Source of the DNA: a virus
IMG/VR virus record: IMGVR_UViG_3300010151_000026
Span: 1-43,182 of that record
DNA length: 43,182 nucleotides
Reading direction: 5' to 3' (one strand)
Position numbers and translations under genes: made by a program. Positions 15,513-25,429 of this stretch are shown one piece after another (position 1 is the stretch's first letter; every line of letters begins with the position of its first letter). The notes beneath the pieces were generated by a model that saw nothing but the letters and a program-made list of their open reading frames with translations, was not told where the DNA came from and did not search any database.

Positions 15513-15645
15513 CAGTACCCGGACCCTGTGCAGGATCGCTTCCATCTGTTGTGCCCTCTGATCCAAAAGCTTTCACTTTATTTTTGACCCGATCTACCAA
15601 CAGGTAGAGTACTGCTACAAATAATGCAAATACAATAATATCCAT
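15487..15645 (-). CDS. Small single-span membrane protein, 52 aa (lysis block)
   Basis: ATG at 15645, preceded by GAGGA. An N-terminal hydrophobic helix (MDIIVFALFVAVLYLLVDRV) is followed by a basic stretch (KNKVKAF) and a polar Gly/Asp/Asn-rich tail. It overlaps the downstream holin candidate by 26 nt and starts a few bases before the upstream gene's stop. It may be an antiholin or an accessory holin. No homologous family was recognised. Confidence 0.55.
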   Translation of the reverse strand: MDIIVFALFVAVLYLLVDRVKNKVKAFGSEGTTDGSDPAQGPGTDGQNNNDQ

Positions 15646-15646
15646 C

Positions 15647-15841
15647 TTAATCTTCCTCGTCTTTATTGACGTTATCAAACCAATCGTAGAGCTTACTGGC
15701 GATGTATATACAACCCACAATAATACTCACAGTCTGTGCTAAAGCGTCGATGATTGGTTGTAGTTCTACAAACCAAGCCCAACCCGATAGACCTAGGCTA
15801 GTCATCGCTGTCATATCTGATTTCAAACCCTCTATCCTCAT
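15647..15841 (-). CDS. Small membrane protein, 64 aa (lysis block, holin candidate)
   Basis: The ATG at 15841 overlaps the endolysin stop (ATGA), so translation is coupled. One long hydrophobic stretch (IIDALAQTVSIIVGCIYIAS) is flanked by a tryptophan-containing amphipathic N-terminus and an acidic C-terminus (DNVNKDEED). An internal ATG at 15814 is a possible second start, a dual-start arrangement seen in some holins, but no strong ribosome binding site distinguishes them. Confidence 0.55.
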   Translation of the reverse strand: MRIEGLKSDMTAMTSLGLSGWAWFVELQPIIDALAQTVSIIVGCIYIASKLYDWFDNVNKDEED

Positions 15842-16245
15842 CTGTCGCCTGTTTCCATCTGTTTAGCTAGCGTCCTTGCTCGTTGACCAACTTGACTAGC
15901 CCATTTTGAGTCCAGCATTTGTACTGCTGCCTCTTTCCAATCACCATCTCTAATAGCAAGAAGCATTTTCTTGAAACTTGCTGTACGTGATGGTCCCATA
16001 TTATATACCATTTCGACAAGAACATCTTTCCTAACGTCACTCAGTAATTCATACTCAGGGAAACGAGTTGCTGCTCGTTGTGCTTCTTCAACACCTTTCT
16101 TAAGCCATGTATCTCCAAGCTCCTTGTCAATACAAAGCTCTTGTAAGTTCGTGCCGTATCCAATAGTCCAGATACCTTCGCTATCTTGATAAGCCTTATC
16201 ACGCCACCCTTCATGCCGACGGATACTAGCCATCAATTCACTCAA
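15838..16245 (-). CDS. Endolysin, GH24 (T4 lysozyme-type) muramidase
   Basis: 135 aa from a TTG at 16245, chosen because AGGAG lies six bases upstream; the ATG four codons later is too far from it. The catalytic triad has the exact T4 lysozyme spacing: E12 (RHEGWRDKAY), D21 and T27 (EGIWTIGYGT). It cleaves the MurNAc-GlcNAc bond in peptidoglycan. There is no N-terminal signal or anchor, so it needs a holin to cross the membrane. The single catalytic domain is slightly shorter than T4 lysozyme (164 aa). Confidence 0.92.
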   Translation of the reverse strand: MSELMASIRRHEGWRDKAYQDSEGIWTIGYGTNLQELCIDKELGDTWLKKGVEEAQRAATRFPEYELLSDVRKDVLVEMVYNMGPSRTASFKKMLLAIRDGDWKEAAVQMLDSKWASQVGQRARTLAKQMETGDR

Positions 16246-17833
16246 AAGCCGCTCCTACTGGACTGTCAGCAATTGCTTTACTAACATCATCTAGGAAGGG
16301 TGTACTACCCATACGTGCTCCGCTAGCTGTTGTAGGTATCTCTTTAAAATCTTTTAGTTCAAAGATTTCTCGGTAAGCTTTATCCATACTCTGTGCCAGC
16401 CGTGCTCTAATCTCTCCAGCATTATTCCAGTAACGCTGGAAAGCCATCTCTCTCATATGTTCTGGACCATTCTGTATGACACTAGTAATCTGCTCCTCAG
16501 TAGCCAGCCCGTTCTCCACTAGTTCGCTGAACAAAGTACGTATACGGCTCATGTGCTGCCGCCTTTGGGAAGTAGCAGCCTGTAATAAGTCCTCGGCAGG
16601 TGATCCAAATTCATCCATGAGCCTTACCATTTCCCTAGCACTCGCTACTGCCGGGCGCATTGCCTCCTTAAACCTTGCCGAACCGAGCTGGCCTATATAC
16701 CCGTGGACATCAGATAAAACTTCTCTGATAGCATCGTGACTATCCCACGAAAGTCTGTCACGATGGAAGTCTTCCGGATCTAAAGCACCTTCTTGAAACT
16801 TACGAATCAGCTTCTGGTCACGTACTGAATCCGACCAATCATCTATCAACTTCGTGTATTTGTCAGGGTTGGAGCCAAAGGCCAGTCCTTCTATATTATC
16901 AGTCATGTGCTGCACTTCGTGTAAGATAGTACTTCTGATCCAAGCTAAGTCCTTCTCATATACCCTGATCTCCATAGTATTTGGATCAAACGAACCCCCA
17001 GTTTCGGGGCTACCAAGAGAAATACTCTGATCCTTATGCCGTCTTGCTGTTATAAAGATACGATGATTACGCATCTGAGGATAGGCTACAAACAGCTCAG
17101 AATCGTCTATTATATCTGCCATACGGAATTCTATGGCGTGTAAACCGGGATTGTCAGGAACCTTGAAGTCAAGATATTGCGGATCTTCTAGGTTTGAAAG
17201 ATTCATTTTGAGATCTCTATCTACCTTCCAGTATTTCCAACCGTCAGGACCATCGTCATACATCCCAGTTTTACGGAATACATCTAATGGATCGTCGCCC
17301 TTAGCTATCATTTTCTTAGCGTCTTCAAGTATGTCCATCTTACCAAGGTTACGTATACCTAGCATCGCCATACTACCAGCCTTGACGATTTCAGCAGGAC
17401 CGGGAGCCAGTAGATCCATAAGCAGCTGTCCTCTTTCCATAGGACGTACACCTGTCTTCTCGCGCAACCTCTCTGTAGTAAACGGTACTTCAGGACGACG
17501 AGCTGCCATTAAATAAGCAAGCACATTACCACCCATTTGCAGTAAATCACCAACTCCACCTGCTACAGTAACACCGACATTAGCTATGTCTTCACCAATA
17601 GAACGTCGATCTCCCCTGAACTGGTTATAAAGCATTTCTGCTCTTTGTTCTTCGTCTGACCCACTAGAAGCCATTTCTACTAAAGGCTGTTGAGCAATAG
17701 CAGACATAGCCTCACGCTCATGCTGTCTATCCAGACTATTAAGTTCTGCCCAATCAGCAGGATTATAGCCACGGTCAACTACTTCACCGTCGATAACGTC
17801 TGTCTCTGGTAGTGGTGTGGGTTGCTCAGCCAT
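16238..17833 (-). CDS. Internal/ejection virion protein with HExxH peptidase-like domain
   Basis: 531 aa. The middle carries SILHEVQHMTDNIEG-like chemistry: STILHEVQHM places H305, E306 and H309, followed by E315 and a GSNP turn. This resembles the metallopeptidase modules of large polyvalent phage proteins (HE-x-QH...EG-A-x-GN), as I recall them. A short glycine-rich hydrophobic stretch (VGVTVAGGVGDLLQMGG) lies near residue 90. It is the last of four consecutive internal-protein genes before the endolysin. It could cut peptidoglycan peptides or host proteins during DNA entry, or process virion proteins. Confidence 0.6.
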   Translation of the reverse strand: MAEQPTPLPETDVIDGEVVDRGYNPADWAELNSLDRQHEREAMSAIAQQPLVEMASSGSDEEQRAEMLYNQFRGDRRSIGEDIANVGVTVAGGVGDLLQMGGNVLAYLMAARRPEVPFTTERLREKTGVRPMERGQLLMDLLAPGPAEIVKAGSMAMLGIRNLGKMDILEDAKKMIAKGDDPLDVFRKTGMYDDGPDGWKYWKVDRDLKMNLSNLEDPQYLDFKVPDNPGLHAIEFRMADIIDDSELFVAYPQMRNHRIFITARRHKDQSISLGSPETGGSFDPNTMEIRVYEKDLAWIRSTILHEVQHMTDNIEGLAFGSNPDKYTKLIDDWSDSVRDQKLIRKFQEGALDPEDFHRDRLSWDSHDAIREVLSDVHGYIGQLGSARFKEAMRPAVASAREMVRLMDEFGSPAEDLLQAATSQRRQHMSRIRTLFSELVENGLATEEQITSVIQNGPEHMREMAFQRYWNNAGEIRARLAQSMDKAYREIFELKDFKEIPTTASGARMGSTPFLDDVSKAIADSPVGAAFE

Positions 17834-20118
17834 TAGTTTCCTTCTTCGTTACCGGAATTGTACCCTATGTTCACTGGTCGATCACCAACCATAGATGTCT
17901 CAGGAAGTTCTGACCACCTTATGGGGTTATGATCTTCAAATGACGGTCGTTCTACAAACAAGGCATTGTAACCCCCCGAAGTCATATTTTTATTGTTACT
18001 ATCCCAAGCTCTGATATAGTTAGGTCTAGCAGCAACTTCGGATCTCATAAATGCTATATTAGCTTCGTACTTTAACAGACGAGTTACCCGTTTCTCTAAG
18101 TCTCTAGCAGCTGCGTTAATTCTAGTTCTGTAAGATTCAGGTGTATCTGAACTAAAAGCACTAAGCCCCGCGTACGGACTAGGACGAGTTACACCCGGAG
18201 GCAGTTCTACCTTTTCATGAGCGCGTTTTCCTGCGTCAGGTGCTACAACTACACTAACTGTACCGTTATCTAGTTCGCTTAGATCAAATCTAATTACATC
18301 CCTTAGCTGCAATCTTCCATATGATACGTCCATCAGAGCTGCTGTATTTTTTCTACGGTTGGTTATATCTAGCTTATTCCTCATAGCATATTTACTAGTA
18401 TTATATTGATAGAGAGACTCGCCTAAACTTCTTATAGCCAGCTGCTCATCTTCAGCCAATGGACGAGAACGAGCTGCTATAGTTTGATTAGCAATAATAT
18501 CACCAGAGTAGTTTAGTTCAAGCTGATCCATTGTACTAGATTCATAGTTCTCACCGTACTGCAACTCGGAGATATGATTGGCTTCACTGTTATAGGCATC
18601 AAAGAACTCTGGCATAATAGGTTCGTTTGGCTTACTAAGGTTAGCATTGAAAATGGGCCTATAGTGAACAGAGGATGTGATATCAGTTACAGCACCACTT
18701 GCTCTACCGCTTGGGTCGTTAGGATTACCTCTGTAATATTCAGGATTGTAAGGGTCAGTAATCTCACGATCTCTACGTGCCCTTCCTAATACATCGTCGG
18801 GATCATCACCGCTTCTTATACGTCTCCAACTATCACCGAATGCGTGGTTCCTTGCTAATGTCCCATCAACAGTATGGATAATGACCTGTCCAAGATCATC
18901 AGCAAATTCTGTCATATCTAAATCCAGTACATCAGCAGCATCTGTAAGAGACTTTATATTTGCTACATCAAAAGACAGTTCCTCTGTAGCTGGATTTTTT
19001 TTTCGCCAGTAATGCTTTCGCACAAGTGTTTGCATCTGCTGGTTTTCCATAAGATCGGGTCTTGTATTTACATTCTCAGCAAGAGCGATGTAATCTGCTA
19101 TGTAGTTGTCAGCATCATCGATTTTAGCCAGTGCACTTGCACCTAGATCACCACTAGCCTCTGCTGATTGTCTTATCTTTTGTCTTAGACGGTCTAGCCT
19201 AGCTTGCTCAATAATTAATTGAGATGTAAATTCTTGTTTACCAGTAGCTTCCCATTGAGCTACTAGATCGTAATCTGCTTGAGTAGCTCCATCCGTAGCG
19301 ATCCTATTTTGAGCGTTTGCTACGTCCTGTAGTGTCTCGAAATAAGGTTCTACTTTTCTGTTTACCGTATTATAAGAACCAGTCACGATATTATCAAGTC
19401 TAGGAAGATGTTCTACAAACTCAGCAGCACTAGCATCTTCAATCATGCCCAGTTCCCATTCAACTGCGTTCGCTTCATTTTCTTGCTGCTGTTTAACAGA
19501 GAATTCTTGCGCCCAAGCAGCACTACCAAATTCAATAGTAGGGTCCATGCCATACCCACCGTCCGCTATACTATCATAAGACTTGCCATGTATAATCTCT
19601 ATATTATCTTCAGCAAATTTAGCATTCGTTTGATTTGCTTGGTCCTGCAAACCTAACATTTGCAACTCAGGATTAAAGTTAGTCCAATCACTAAACTCAT
19701 TAATCAATCGTTGACGTAGCTGTGGATGGTTATGAGCTGTTTGTAAAGCTTGGTTAAGAGCAACCTTACCAGCAGTTGCAATACGTGTTCGTAATGCTCC
19801 AGAGGTTTGTTGCGACTGTGTTTTATAACGAGCAATATTTTCATACACTCGTTTTGCATCGTCAGATAAGTGGGCAGGAGGCTCGGTCTCGACAGCAGTA
19901 CTAGCAATAGTATCTGTTGATACACCACTCTCACTTAGATTACCAAGTGTCTCGCGTAGTCCTCCAGTTACTTTGCTTTGAAGGCTTTTGTCTACTTCAC
20001 TGGTTACGATATCAGTTATACCGGTCATAGCCTCCCCTAATTCTGCTAGAGAATTCTTATCTCCCTCAACATAACCCTTATCTGTTTGTTGAAAACCCGG
20101 TACACCTAAATCGGCCAT
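17833..20118 (-). CDS. Probable internal virion (ejection) protein, 761 aa
   Basis: A large, mostly helical hydrophilic protein rich in Asn, Gln and Ala, with no known catalytic motif. AAAGGAG precedes the ATG. It lies between the 1611-aa protein and the HExxH protein, in the position that T7 gp15/gp16-type internal core proteins take relative to the tail nozzle gene. Assignment rests on position, size and composition only. Confidence 0.6.
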   Translation of the reverse strand: MADLGVPGFQQTDKGYVEGDKNSLAELGEAMTGITDIVTSEVDKSLQSKVTGGLRETLGNLSESGVSTDTIASTAVETEPPAHLSDDAKRVYENIARYKTQSQQTSGALRTRIATAGKVALNQALQTAHNHPQLRQRLINEFSDWTNFNPELQMLGLQDQANQTNAKFAEDNIEIIHGKSYDSIADGGYGMDPTIEFGSAAWAQEFSVKQQQENEANAVEWELGMIEDASAAEFVEHLPRLDNIVTGSYNTVNRKVEPYFETLQDVANAQNRIATDGATQADYDLVAQWEATGKQEFTSQLIIEQARLDRLRQKIRQSAEASGDLGASALAKIDDADNYIADYIALAENVNTRPDLMENQQMQTLVRKHYWRKKNPATEELSFDVANIKSLTDAADVLDLDMTEFADDLGQVIIHTVDGTLARNHAFGDSWRRIRSGDDPDDVLGRARRDREITDPYNPEYYRGNPNDPSGRASGAVTDITSSVHYRPIFNANLSKPNEPIMPEFFDAYNSEANHISELQYGENYESSTMDQLELNYSGDIIANQTIAARSRPLAEDEQLAIRSLGESLYQYNTSKYAMRNKLDITNRRKNTAALMDVSYGRLQLRDVIRFDLSELDNGTVSVVVAPDAGKRAHEKVELPPGVTRPSPYAGLSAFSSDTPESYRTRINAAARDLEKRVTRLLKYEANIAFMRSEVAARPNYIRAWDSNNKNMTSGGYNALFVERPSFEDHNPIRWSELPETSMVGDRPVNIGYNSGNEEGN

Positions 20119-20120
20119 TA

Positions 20121-23100
20121 TTAATTACTCCTTTCTACCCGTTGTTCTAGCGTTTCGCGCATTTCAAGTTCTTGTGGAATTCTACGTTGTAGTAAATCTT
20201 GATACATTTCAATCAGTTGGTCTACGTCACCCGGTCTAGCTCCACGTATATTTCTCATCTTCTCAAGAGCCGTCAGCATTTCTGGATTAAGAGAACCTTG
20301 CTTCATTTTAGTTACTAGCTTGTCCATTAAAGATGTACCGTCTTCACCTATACTGTTGAAGACTCTTTGACGGAACTCGTTTCTACGGCCTTCTGGTATT
20401 TCATCATCCCACATACCTATAACAATACTCAGTATTGAATTCATAGATTCTGTTGTTAATTCATTATTATAATGAAGTAGCAGATGTCTATTAATCTGAC
20501 TAGAAGTTATCTTTACTAGATTATTAAACTCAGCTGCAGGTCCGTACCCTATTCTCTGCTGATGATAGTAAGCAACTTCTGCATTTGTTTGTATACCACC
20601 AATCAATCTAGCATAGACAGCATTCCGTGTTGGAACAAGATCTATAGGCTCACCTGCTGAGGTAAAGTACCTATCATATTGTCGCATAAGCCTAGCCTTC
20701 TGGAAGTCAGTGAGCTGTGGAATAAAACCCTCTAGTACAGCTCTTCCTATCTCTTGGACTTTTTCAATAGCTGTACGGTCAGTAAGTCCTTTTCCAGCCT
20801 TTTGTGCGTATGATAGTTGTTGTGTAATATCACCGTAAATACTACCGGCGGGGCCAAACATAGCTTCCCCTGCTGTCTGCAAAGATATCTCAGTAAGATC
20901 TCTATAATGTTGCTCAAGATCTGGACCCGGAGCAAGAAAAGAAAGATCCAAATCTTGCCAATCAGCAATGGTACTCTCACCAATTGCATTCATTACATTC
21001 TCAAAAAGACCCTCTGCCAATACGTCACGGACAGTACTATCAGTACCCGGTATTACCTCATTTTCCGTCCACTCCAGACCTGAATCCCGAAGTACTGTTG
21101 AGACGAAAAATCCATATCCTGTAAAGTCTGCTCCGTACATTGCAGTATTAGCCGCCCATATTTTAGCAGCCTGTGTCCGTGTAATAGCGGGATTCAAACC
21201 CATAAGAGCCATAGCTGATTTATGCTGGAAGGACAGGAACTGTGTAGCTAAGGATAGTAGCCCTGTTTGATAAGCCATACTATTAGGTCTAATCATAGCA
21301 AGAGCTAGGTTACTACTATCTATTCTAATGTTAAGCCAATCTTGTTCGTTCAACTTCAAAAGACTATCAACATTATTCTCCTTCATGTATTTACGCAAAC
21401 CTACCATATAGGATACCGTAATGTTATTAGTTTCACCCTTAGTAAAACCTGTTCCTAAAGTATCCATCACAGCATTTGCAGCTTTCTTACTACCATAAAG
21501 AGCTAAGTCCGCTGGATTACCCGGATTCGGAGTAGCTACGGCACGATCAGAAGTTAATCTAATCTGTCCACCTGTCATATCATGGGCATCAACAATATCT
21601 ACTAGACCAGACCGTTCAAACTGTTTAATCAGTTGACGGAACTCTTTTTGTGTTAAGCCCATAGCAGCTGCCCGTTTAGGTATTGAAATAGGTAGATCTC
21701 CTGCACCACGGAGTGCTGCGACACTAAGCTGCATAATTTGAGAATCTACTGCCCACCTACCAGAAGCAATGTAGGCAGGATCAACACCCATAAGAAACAT
21801 AGGCTGTGCTGACTGCATAATATACTGGCGGATAGGGCGCATACGCATGAATAGCGTAAAGGCTACTGATCTAGCGGTCTTCAACGGGTCAGTAGTCTGT
21901 GCCCATTTTTGAAAACCTTTCCATACAGGATGTCCCTTACCCTTGAAGTAAGCTTCGGCAGACTCAGCGAAGTGTAGTAACCCTTTACGTACCATCGGTG
22001 TAATAGGATTATTAGTACCTTCAATAAGACGGAAGTACCTGATATACTGAAGAGCATCACTGAGATTCTTCTTTTCATCAGGAACTGCTGTATTTCTAAG
22101 CCTTTGTCTAAGGTCTGCTTCGATTTGCTGTAAAGGCTTACCTTTATGTAACTGATCTAGATTAAGTTTCCTACCGTATTCTTCGTCAAAAGCCTTTTTC
22201 GCTATTCGTAGTGAGTCCTTACCAGTTACCTCACGAGCTACACCTCGTATACCCATTTCAAGAGCAATAGACTGGTCTTGTAAATGAGCACGATTACCGG
22301 TTACTGATGGTAGTGCGTCAAAGTTCCTATCATCATAAAATAAACGCCCTTCGCGTTGAAAAACTTCCTTCTGTAAGAGAGAAGATTCAGCTTGTTCAAG
22401 ATTTCTAGCACGTACCGTTTGGAATGTAGGGGCGTTCGCTTCTCCATACCGATTATTCACAGCTTTAGTAGCTCTAGCAACAAACTTTTGAGCTTCATAA
22501 TGACTACCAGCTGTACGAATTGCCGTAGGTAGTATATCACCTTTCTTAGCTTGCTTACCATCTAGTGTAGCATTCTTTTCAATTTTAACTACGTAGTATG
22601 GGTCGTCGTAAAAACGGAAGTGATAACCGGGGTGGTACTTCAATGGGTTACTAGATAGATTTCCTACACGATATGCTTCAGGATCTAAAAGCACTCTAGT
22701 TACTTTAGTCCGTTCATTAACTGTAGCTACAGGTACGTCTAGCTTAAGAACAGTTCCACCATTAACATACAATTCCTGTATCTGATTTGCATCAAGACGT
22801 ACTTCTTGTCCTGTCACTGGATCAAGAAATGTTCCCGGTGTTAAACCATCATCTCCAACTTGTAAGGGCTTACCATGATATGTAGCCATGCTGTTATCAA
22901 ATGGGCGAGCTGTTTTGAAACCAGCACCAAGCCACTCTCTATACTGTCTACGATTCAACATCTCGTACATAGTATCGTACGTAATTCTTAGAGATTCATA
23001 ACCTGCTAGCTGTTTGTCAGTTACCTCAAGGCTCCCTCGTATCTCATGTATATGAGGTGCCCTATTAAAATTCTTACCGTATTCTTCAGCCCACTCAAAG

Positions 23101-24956
23101 ACATTATCTACTACTCTCTTATCAGCAATTCCTAGAGCACTATAAGTTTTACCAAGCGTTTGCAGCAAAGTTACTGCACGTTCTTCATCAAAGGTAGCAC
23201 TTGCAAACTGATTATAGAAGTCACTACTAAACTTAGCATTAGGAGTAAAAGCCCAACGAAATAAAGATTGAGATATTGTACCACTACCAAAATGTTGCTT
23301 ATCGAACGGATGAAATGCTCGTTCCTGTGTATATCTAAGAAAGTACTCGTCTCCAATAAGCTCGCCTACACGAGTAGAAGGGACAGTTCCCTCTCCAAGA
23401 GTAAGTTCCTCTAGTTGTTTAGGTGTAAACTGTACTGGCTCTAGTGTACCGCTATCGCCTATACGTACTATCTCTAGATGACGCAGCTCGGGATCTAATT
23501 CTAATGCCTCAATAGCTGCATCTTCAAAGGAGTCAAAACCTTTATTTGGAGTCTCACCAAAAATAGCTTTAATGCGAAAGCCTTCATTGTTATCAAGGAT
23601 CTCAATAGTACTCATACGAGTATAAGTAGCAGCTCCAGCAGCCTCATCAAGTATTTTTAGTTCTTCTTCAATAGCATTGAACATTTCTTTTGATGACAGG
23701 AAGTTAGGCCGGGTACTTGCCACACGTATTGCTTCAGATCTAGCCCATTCTATTGTTGGACGAGAACCATCAGGTAAGTACTCTATATCATCAGCTAGTG
23801 GAGCAGGCTTTGGTAGAAGGGGTTCTGAACTAGCTTCAACCTCAAACTTAGCAGCTATAGCCTCTTCTTGTAGCATCTCAGTTAGAGCTTGTGTTTGTTC
23901 ACTATTACGCATAGTGCCAGCAACTTGCCTAGCTTTAACACCATCAGCGGCTTGGAACGCTGCACGTACTACCGCTTTACCACCGACCTTACCAAGAATC
24001 ATTGCTCCGAATAAAGCCTCAAAACCGAGTTCTGCATTACCTAACCACAAGTCTATATTATCCTGTGGATTACCCTGTTTCATTACTTCATCATTAAATA
24101 CAGCAGTCCAAAACTCCATAGCATTGTAGTCTGTAATGATAGGTCCAAGTACAGGATGAGCTTGCGCCTCCATAAGAGCCTCACCAATCTCCCTGATTGT
24201 ACGTTCGTACTCATCAGGTTCAAGCGATACTAAATGTTCACGCATTCTAGCTCGTATAGAACCGGGAAGCAATCGTTCCGTAAAAGACAATTCTACATCA
24301 GCAACGTCTGCCATCATATTACCAAGGCCGAGTCGCGTAGCTACGTTCCATATGGGAATGAAATCTTGAACAGCAACTTCAGCAGCCATATCTCCAAAAT
24401 TAGACCATCCATGTGCTGCTGCAACTTCGTTGACTCGTTGATTACCTTTAGCTAGTTGACGTTCACGAGTAATCTTACCTAGTTCTATTACAGTAGACAT
24501 TGGTAGTTCGCTGTAGTGTTGATTGACAATATCTACAGGCATTGACGCACCGCCTTCAACACGCATAGCTTGAAATAGCAGGTCGTCGTAAGGAGTCAAC
24601 CTTTGATAAGGTAGCAGATTCATCGCCCAACGAATAGACTCTACTTTAGTATCAAGTGAAAGCTCGTCGTTATTGACAATAGAACTAATTTTGGACTCAC
24701 TATCTAGTTCCAGTATTCTTTCCATAACAGCATCCATGACTAGACCGTCCCTCTCATAGAAGTCAAATCTTTCTTGGAAATCCTGTTCCCCACCATTAAA
24801 ATACTGTTCTTCAAGAGCACGATTAGCAGCAGCATTCTTAGAAGTCTTTACCACTTTTTCCGCAGTAGGAAATACAGAAGGAGCTGCTGGCATAGGATCT
24901 TCAAATACTGACTTCGGCATAGAACCGGTTTCTTTTTGGCTATTAAAATAGGGCAT
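20121..24956 (-). CDS. Giant internal virion (ejection) protein, 1611 aa
   Basis: The largest gene of the window. The C-terminal half has long helices with hydrophobic patches (IWAANTAMYGADFTGYGFF; SVAFTLFMRMRPIRQY) and blocks such as NNITVSYMVGLRKYMKE and ATQFLSFQHKSAMALMG that recall the large polyvalent proteins of other podoviruses. I see no transglycosylase (SLT) signature like that in T7 gp16 and no RNA polymerase motifs. The role is probably forming the DNA-ejection channel across the host envelope, inferred from size and from its place between the gp14-like and 761-aa proteins. Confidence 0.6.
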   Translation of the reverse strand: MPYFNSQKETGSMPKSVFEDPMPAAPSVFPTAEKVVKTSKNAAANRALEEQYFNGGEQDFQERFDFYERDGLVMDAVMERILELDSESKISSIVNNDELSLDTKVESIRWAMNLLPYQRLTPYDDLLFQAMRVEGGASMPVDIVNQHYSELPMSTVIELGKITRERQLAKGNQRVNEVAAAHGWSNFGDMAAEVAVQDFIPIWNVATRLGLGNMMADVADVELSFTERLLPGSIRARMREHLVSLEPDEYERTIREIGEALMEAQAHPVLGPIITDYNAMEFWTAVFNDEVMKQGNPQDNIDLWLGNAELGFEALFGAMILGKVGGKAVVRAAFQAADGVKARQVAGTMRNSEQTQALTEMLQEEAIAAKFEVEASSEPLLPKPAPLADDIEYLPDGSRPTIEWARSEAIRVASTRPNFLSSKEMFNAIEEELKILDEAAGAATYTRMSTIEILDNNEGFRIKAIFGETPNKGFDSFEDAAIEALELDPELRHLEIVRIGDSGTLEPVQFTPKQLEELTLGEGTVPSTRVGELIGDEYFLRYTQERAFHPFDKQHFGSGTISQSLFRWAFTPNAKFSSDFYNQFASATFDEERAVTLLQTLGKTYSALGIADKRVVDNVFEWAEEYGKNFNRAPHIHEIRGSLEVTDKQLAGYESLRITYDTMYEMLNRRQYREWLGAGFKTARPFDNSMATYHGKPLQVGDDGLTPGTFLDPVTGQEVRLDANQIQELYVNGGTVLKLDVPVATVNERTKVTRVLLDPEAYRVGNLSSNPLKYHPGYHFRFYDDPYYVVKIEKNATLDGKQAKKGDILPTAIRTAGSHYEAQKFVARATKAVNNRYGEANAPTFQTVRARNLEQAESSLLQKEVFQREGRLFYDDRNFDALPSVTGNRAHLQDQSIALEMGIRGVAREVTGKDSLRIAKKAFDEEYGRKLNLDQLHKGKPLQQIEADLRQRLRNTAVPDEKKNLSDALQYIRYFRLIEGTNNPITPMVRKGLLHFAESAEAYFKGKGHPVWKGFQKWAQTTDPLKTARSVAFTLFMRMRPIRQYIMQSAQPMFLMGVDPAYIASGRWAVDSQIMQLSVAALRGAGDLPISIPKRAAAMGLTQKEFRQLIKQFERSGLVDIVDAHDMTGGQIRLTSDRAVATPNPGNPADLALYGSKKAANAVMDTLGTGFTKGETNNITVSYMVGLRKYMKENNVDSLLKLNEQDWLNIRIDSSNLALAMIRPNSMAYQTGLLSLATQFLSFQHKSAMALMGLNPAITRTQAAKIWAANTAMYGADFTGYGFFVSTVLRDSGLEWTENEVIPGTDSTVRDVLAEGLFENVMNAIGESTIADWQDLDLSFLAPGPDLEQHYRDLTEISLQTAGEAMFGPAGSIYGDITQQLSYAQKAGKGLTDRTAIEKVQEIGRAVLEGFIPQLTDFQKARLMRQYDRYFTSAGEPIDLVPTRNAVYARLIGGIQTNAEVAYYHQQRIGYGPAAEFNNLVKITSSQINRHLLLHYNNELTTESMNSILSIVIGMWDDEIPEGRRNEFRQRVFNSIGEDGTSLMDKLVTKMKQGSLNPEMLTALEKMRNIRGARPGDVDQLIEMYQDLLQRRIPQELEMRETLEQRVERSN

Positions 24957-24964
24957 CTATTATC

Positions 24965-25429
24965 CTAAATGTACTTACTTGCCAGATCTGCTACTAGACC
25001 AGCCGATTTAGCCACCTGACCACTGAAACCTGCTTGACCAGCTGATGTGGCACTGCTTGCTTCAAGTCCGTAGGCACGTTGGTCAAGATCAATCTTCTGC
25101 TCTTGTTCTACCATACCTGTAGTAAACTGTGTTCTTTGAGAAGTTAATTGTCCTTGTACACCGGAAGAACCTAGTCCAGCTCCAGTCAAAGCTCCCGCAG
25201 ATAAAGCATCTCCTTGGGCTGCAAGAAATTTATTCATATAAGCCCTTGACTGCTGGAAGTTTGCCATCTGTTGGGTCTTCCTCCGAAGGCGTGCTGCTTG
25301 TCGTGCCTTGTCTTTTGCTTTGTCTTTACCAAGGTACCCGGCAACCTTACCAATACCTTGAACTACTTTAACACCTTTTTTAATTTTACCGGCGTTGGTT
25401 GCAAGCGTAGCTAGGAATGGAAGAATCAT
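24965..25429 (-). CDS. Small internal virion protein (gp14-like), 154 aa
   Basis: Starts with a hydrophobic N-terminus (MILPFLATLATNAG) and a Gly/Lys stretch. A long Gln/Arg-rich helical part follows (ARLRRKTQQMANFQQSRAYM), and it ends in an Ala/Gly/Ser-rich region. This layout and its position directly after the nozzle gene match the T7 gp14-type internal core protein. Its ATG overlaps the preceding stop, so it is translationally coupled to the nozzle gene. Confidence 0.6.
   Translation of the reverse strand: MILPFLATLATNAGKIKKGVKVVQGIGKVAGYLGKDKAKDKARQAARLRRKTQQMANFQQSRAYMNKFLAAQGDALSAGALTGAGLGSSGVQGQLTSQRTQFTTGMVEQEQKIDLDQRAYGLEASSATSAGQAGFSGQVAKSAGLVADLASKYI

Noticed and set aside
20121-24956. 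Virion RNA polymerase of N4 type, suggested by 3-nt-loop hairpins in the early region
   Set aside because: N4-type promoters are short hairpins, but the largest protein here is 1611 aa, about half the N4 enzyme, and I see no polymerase motifs in it.
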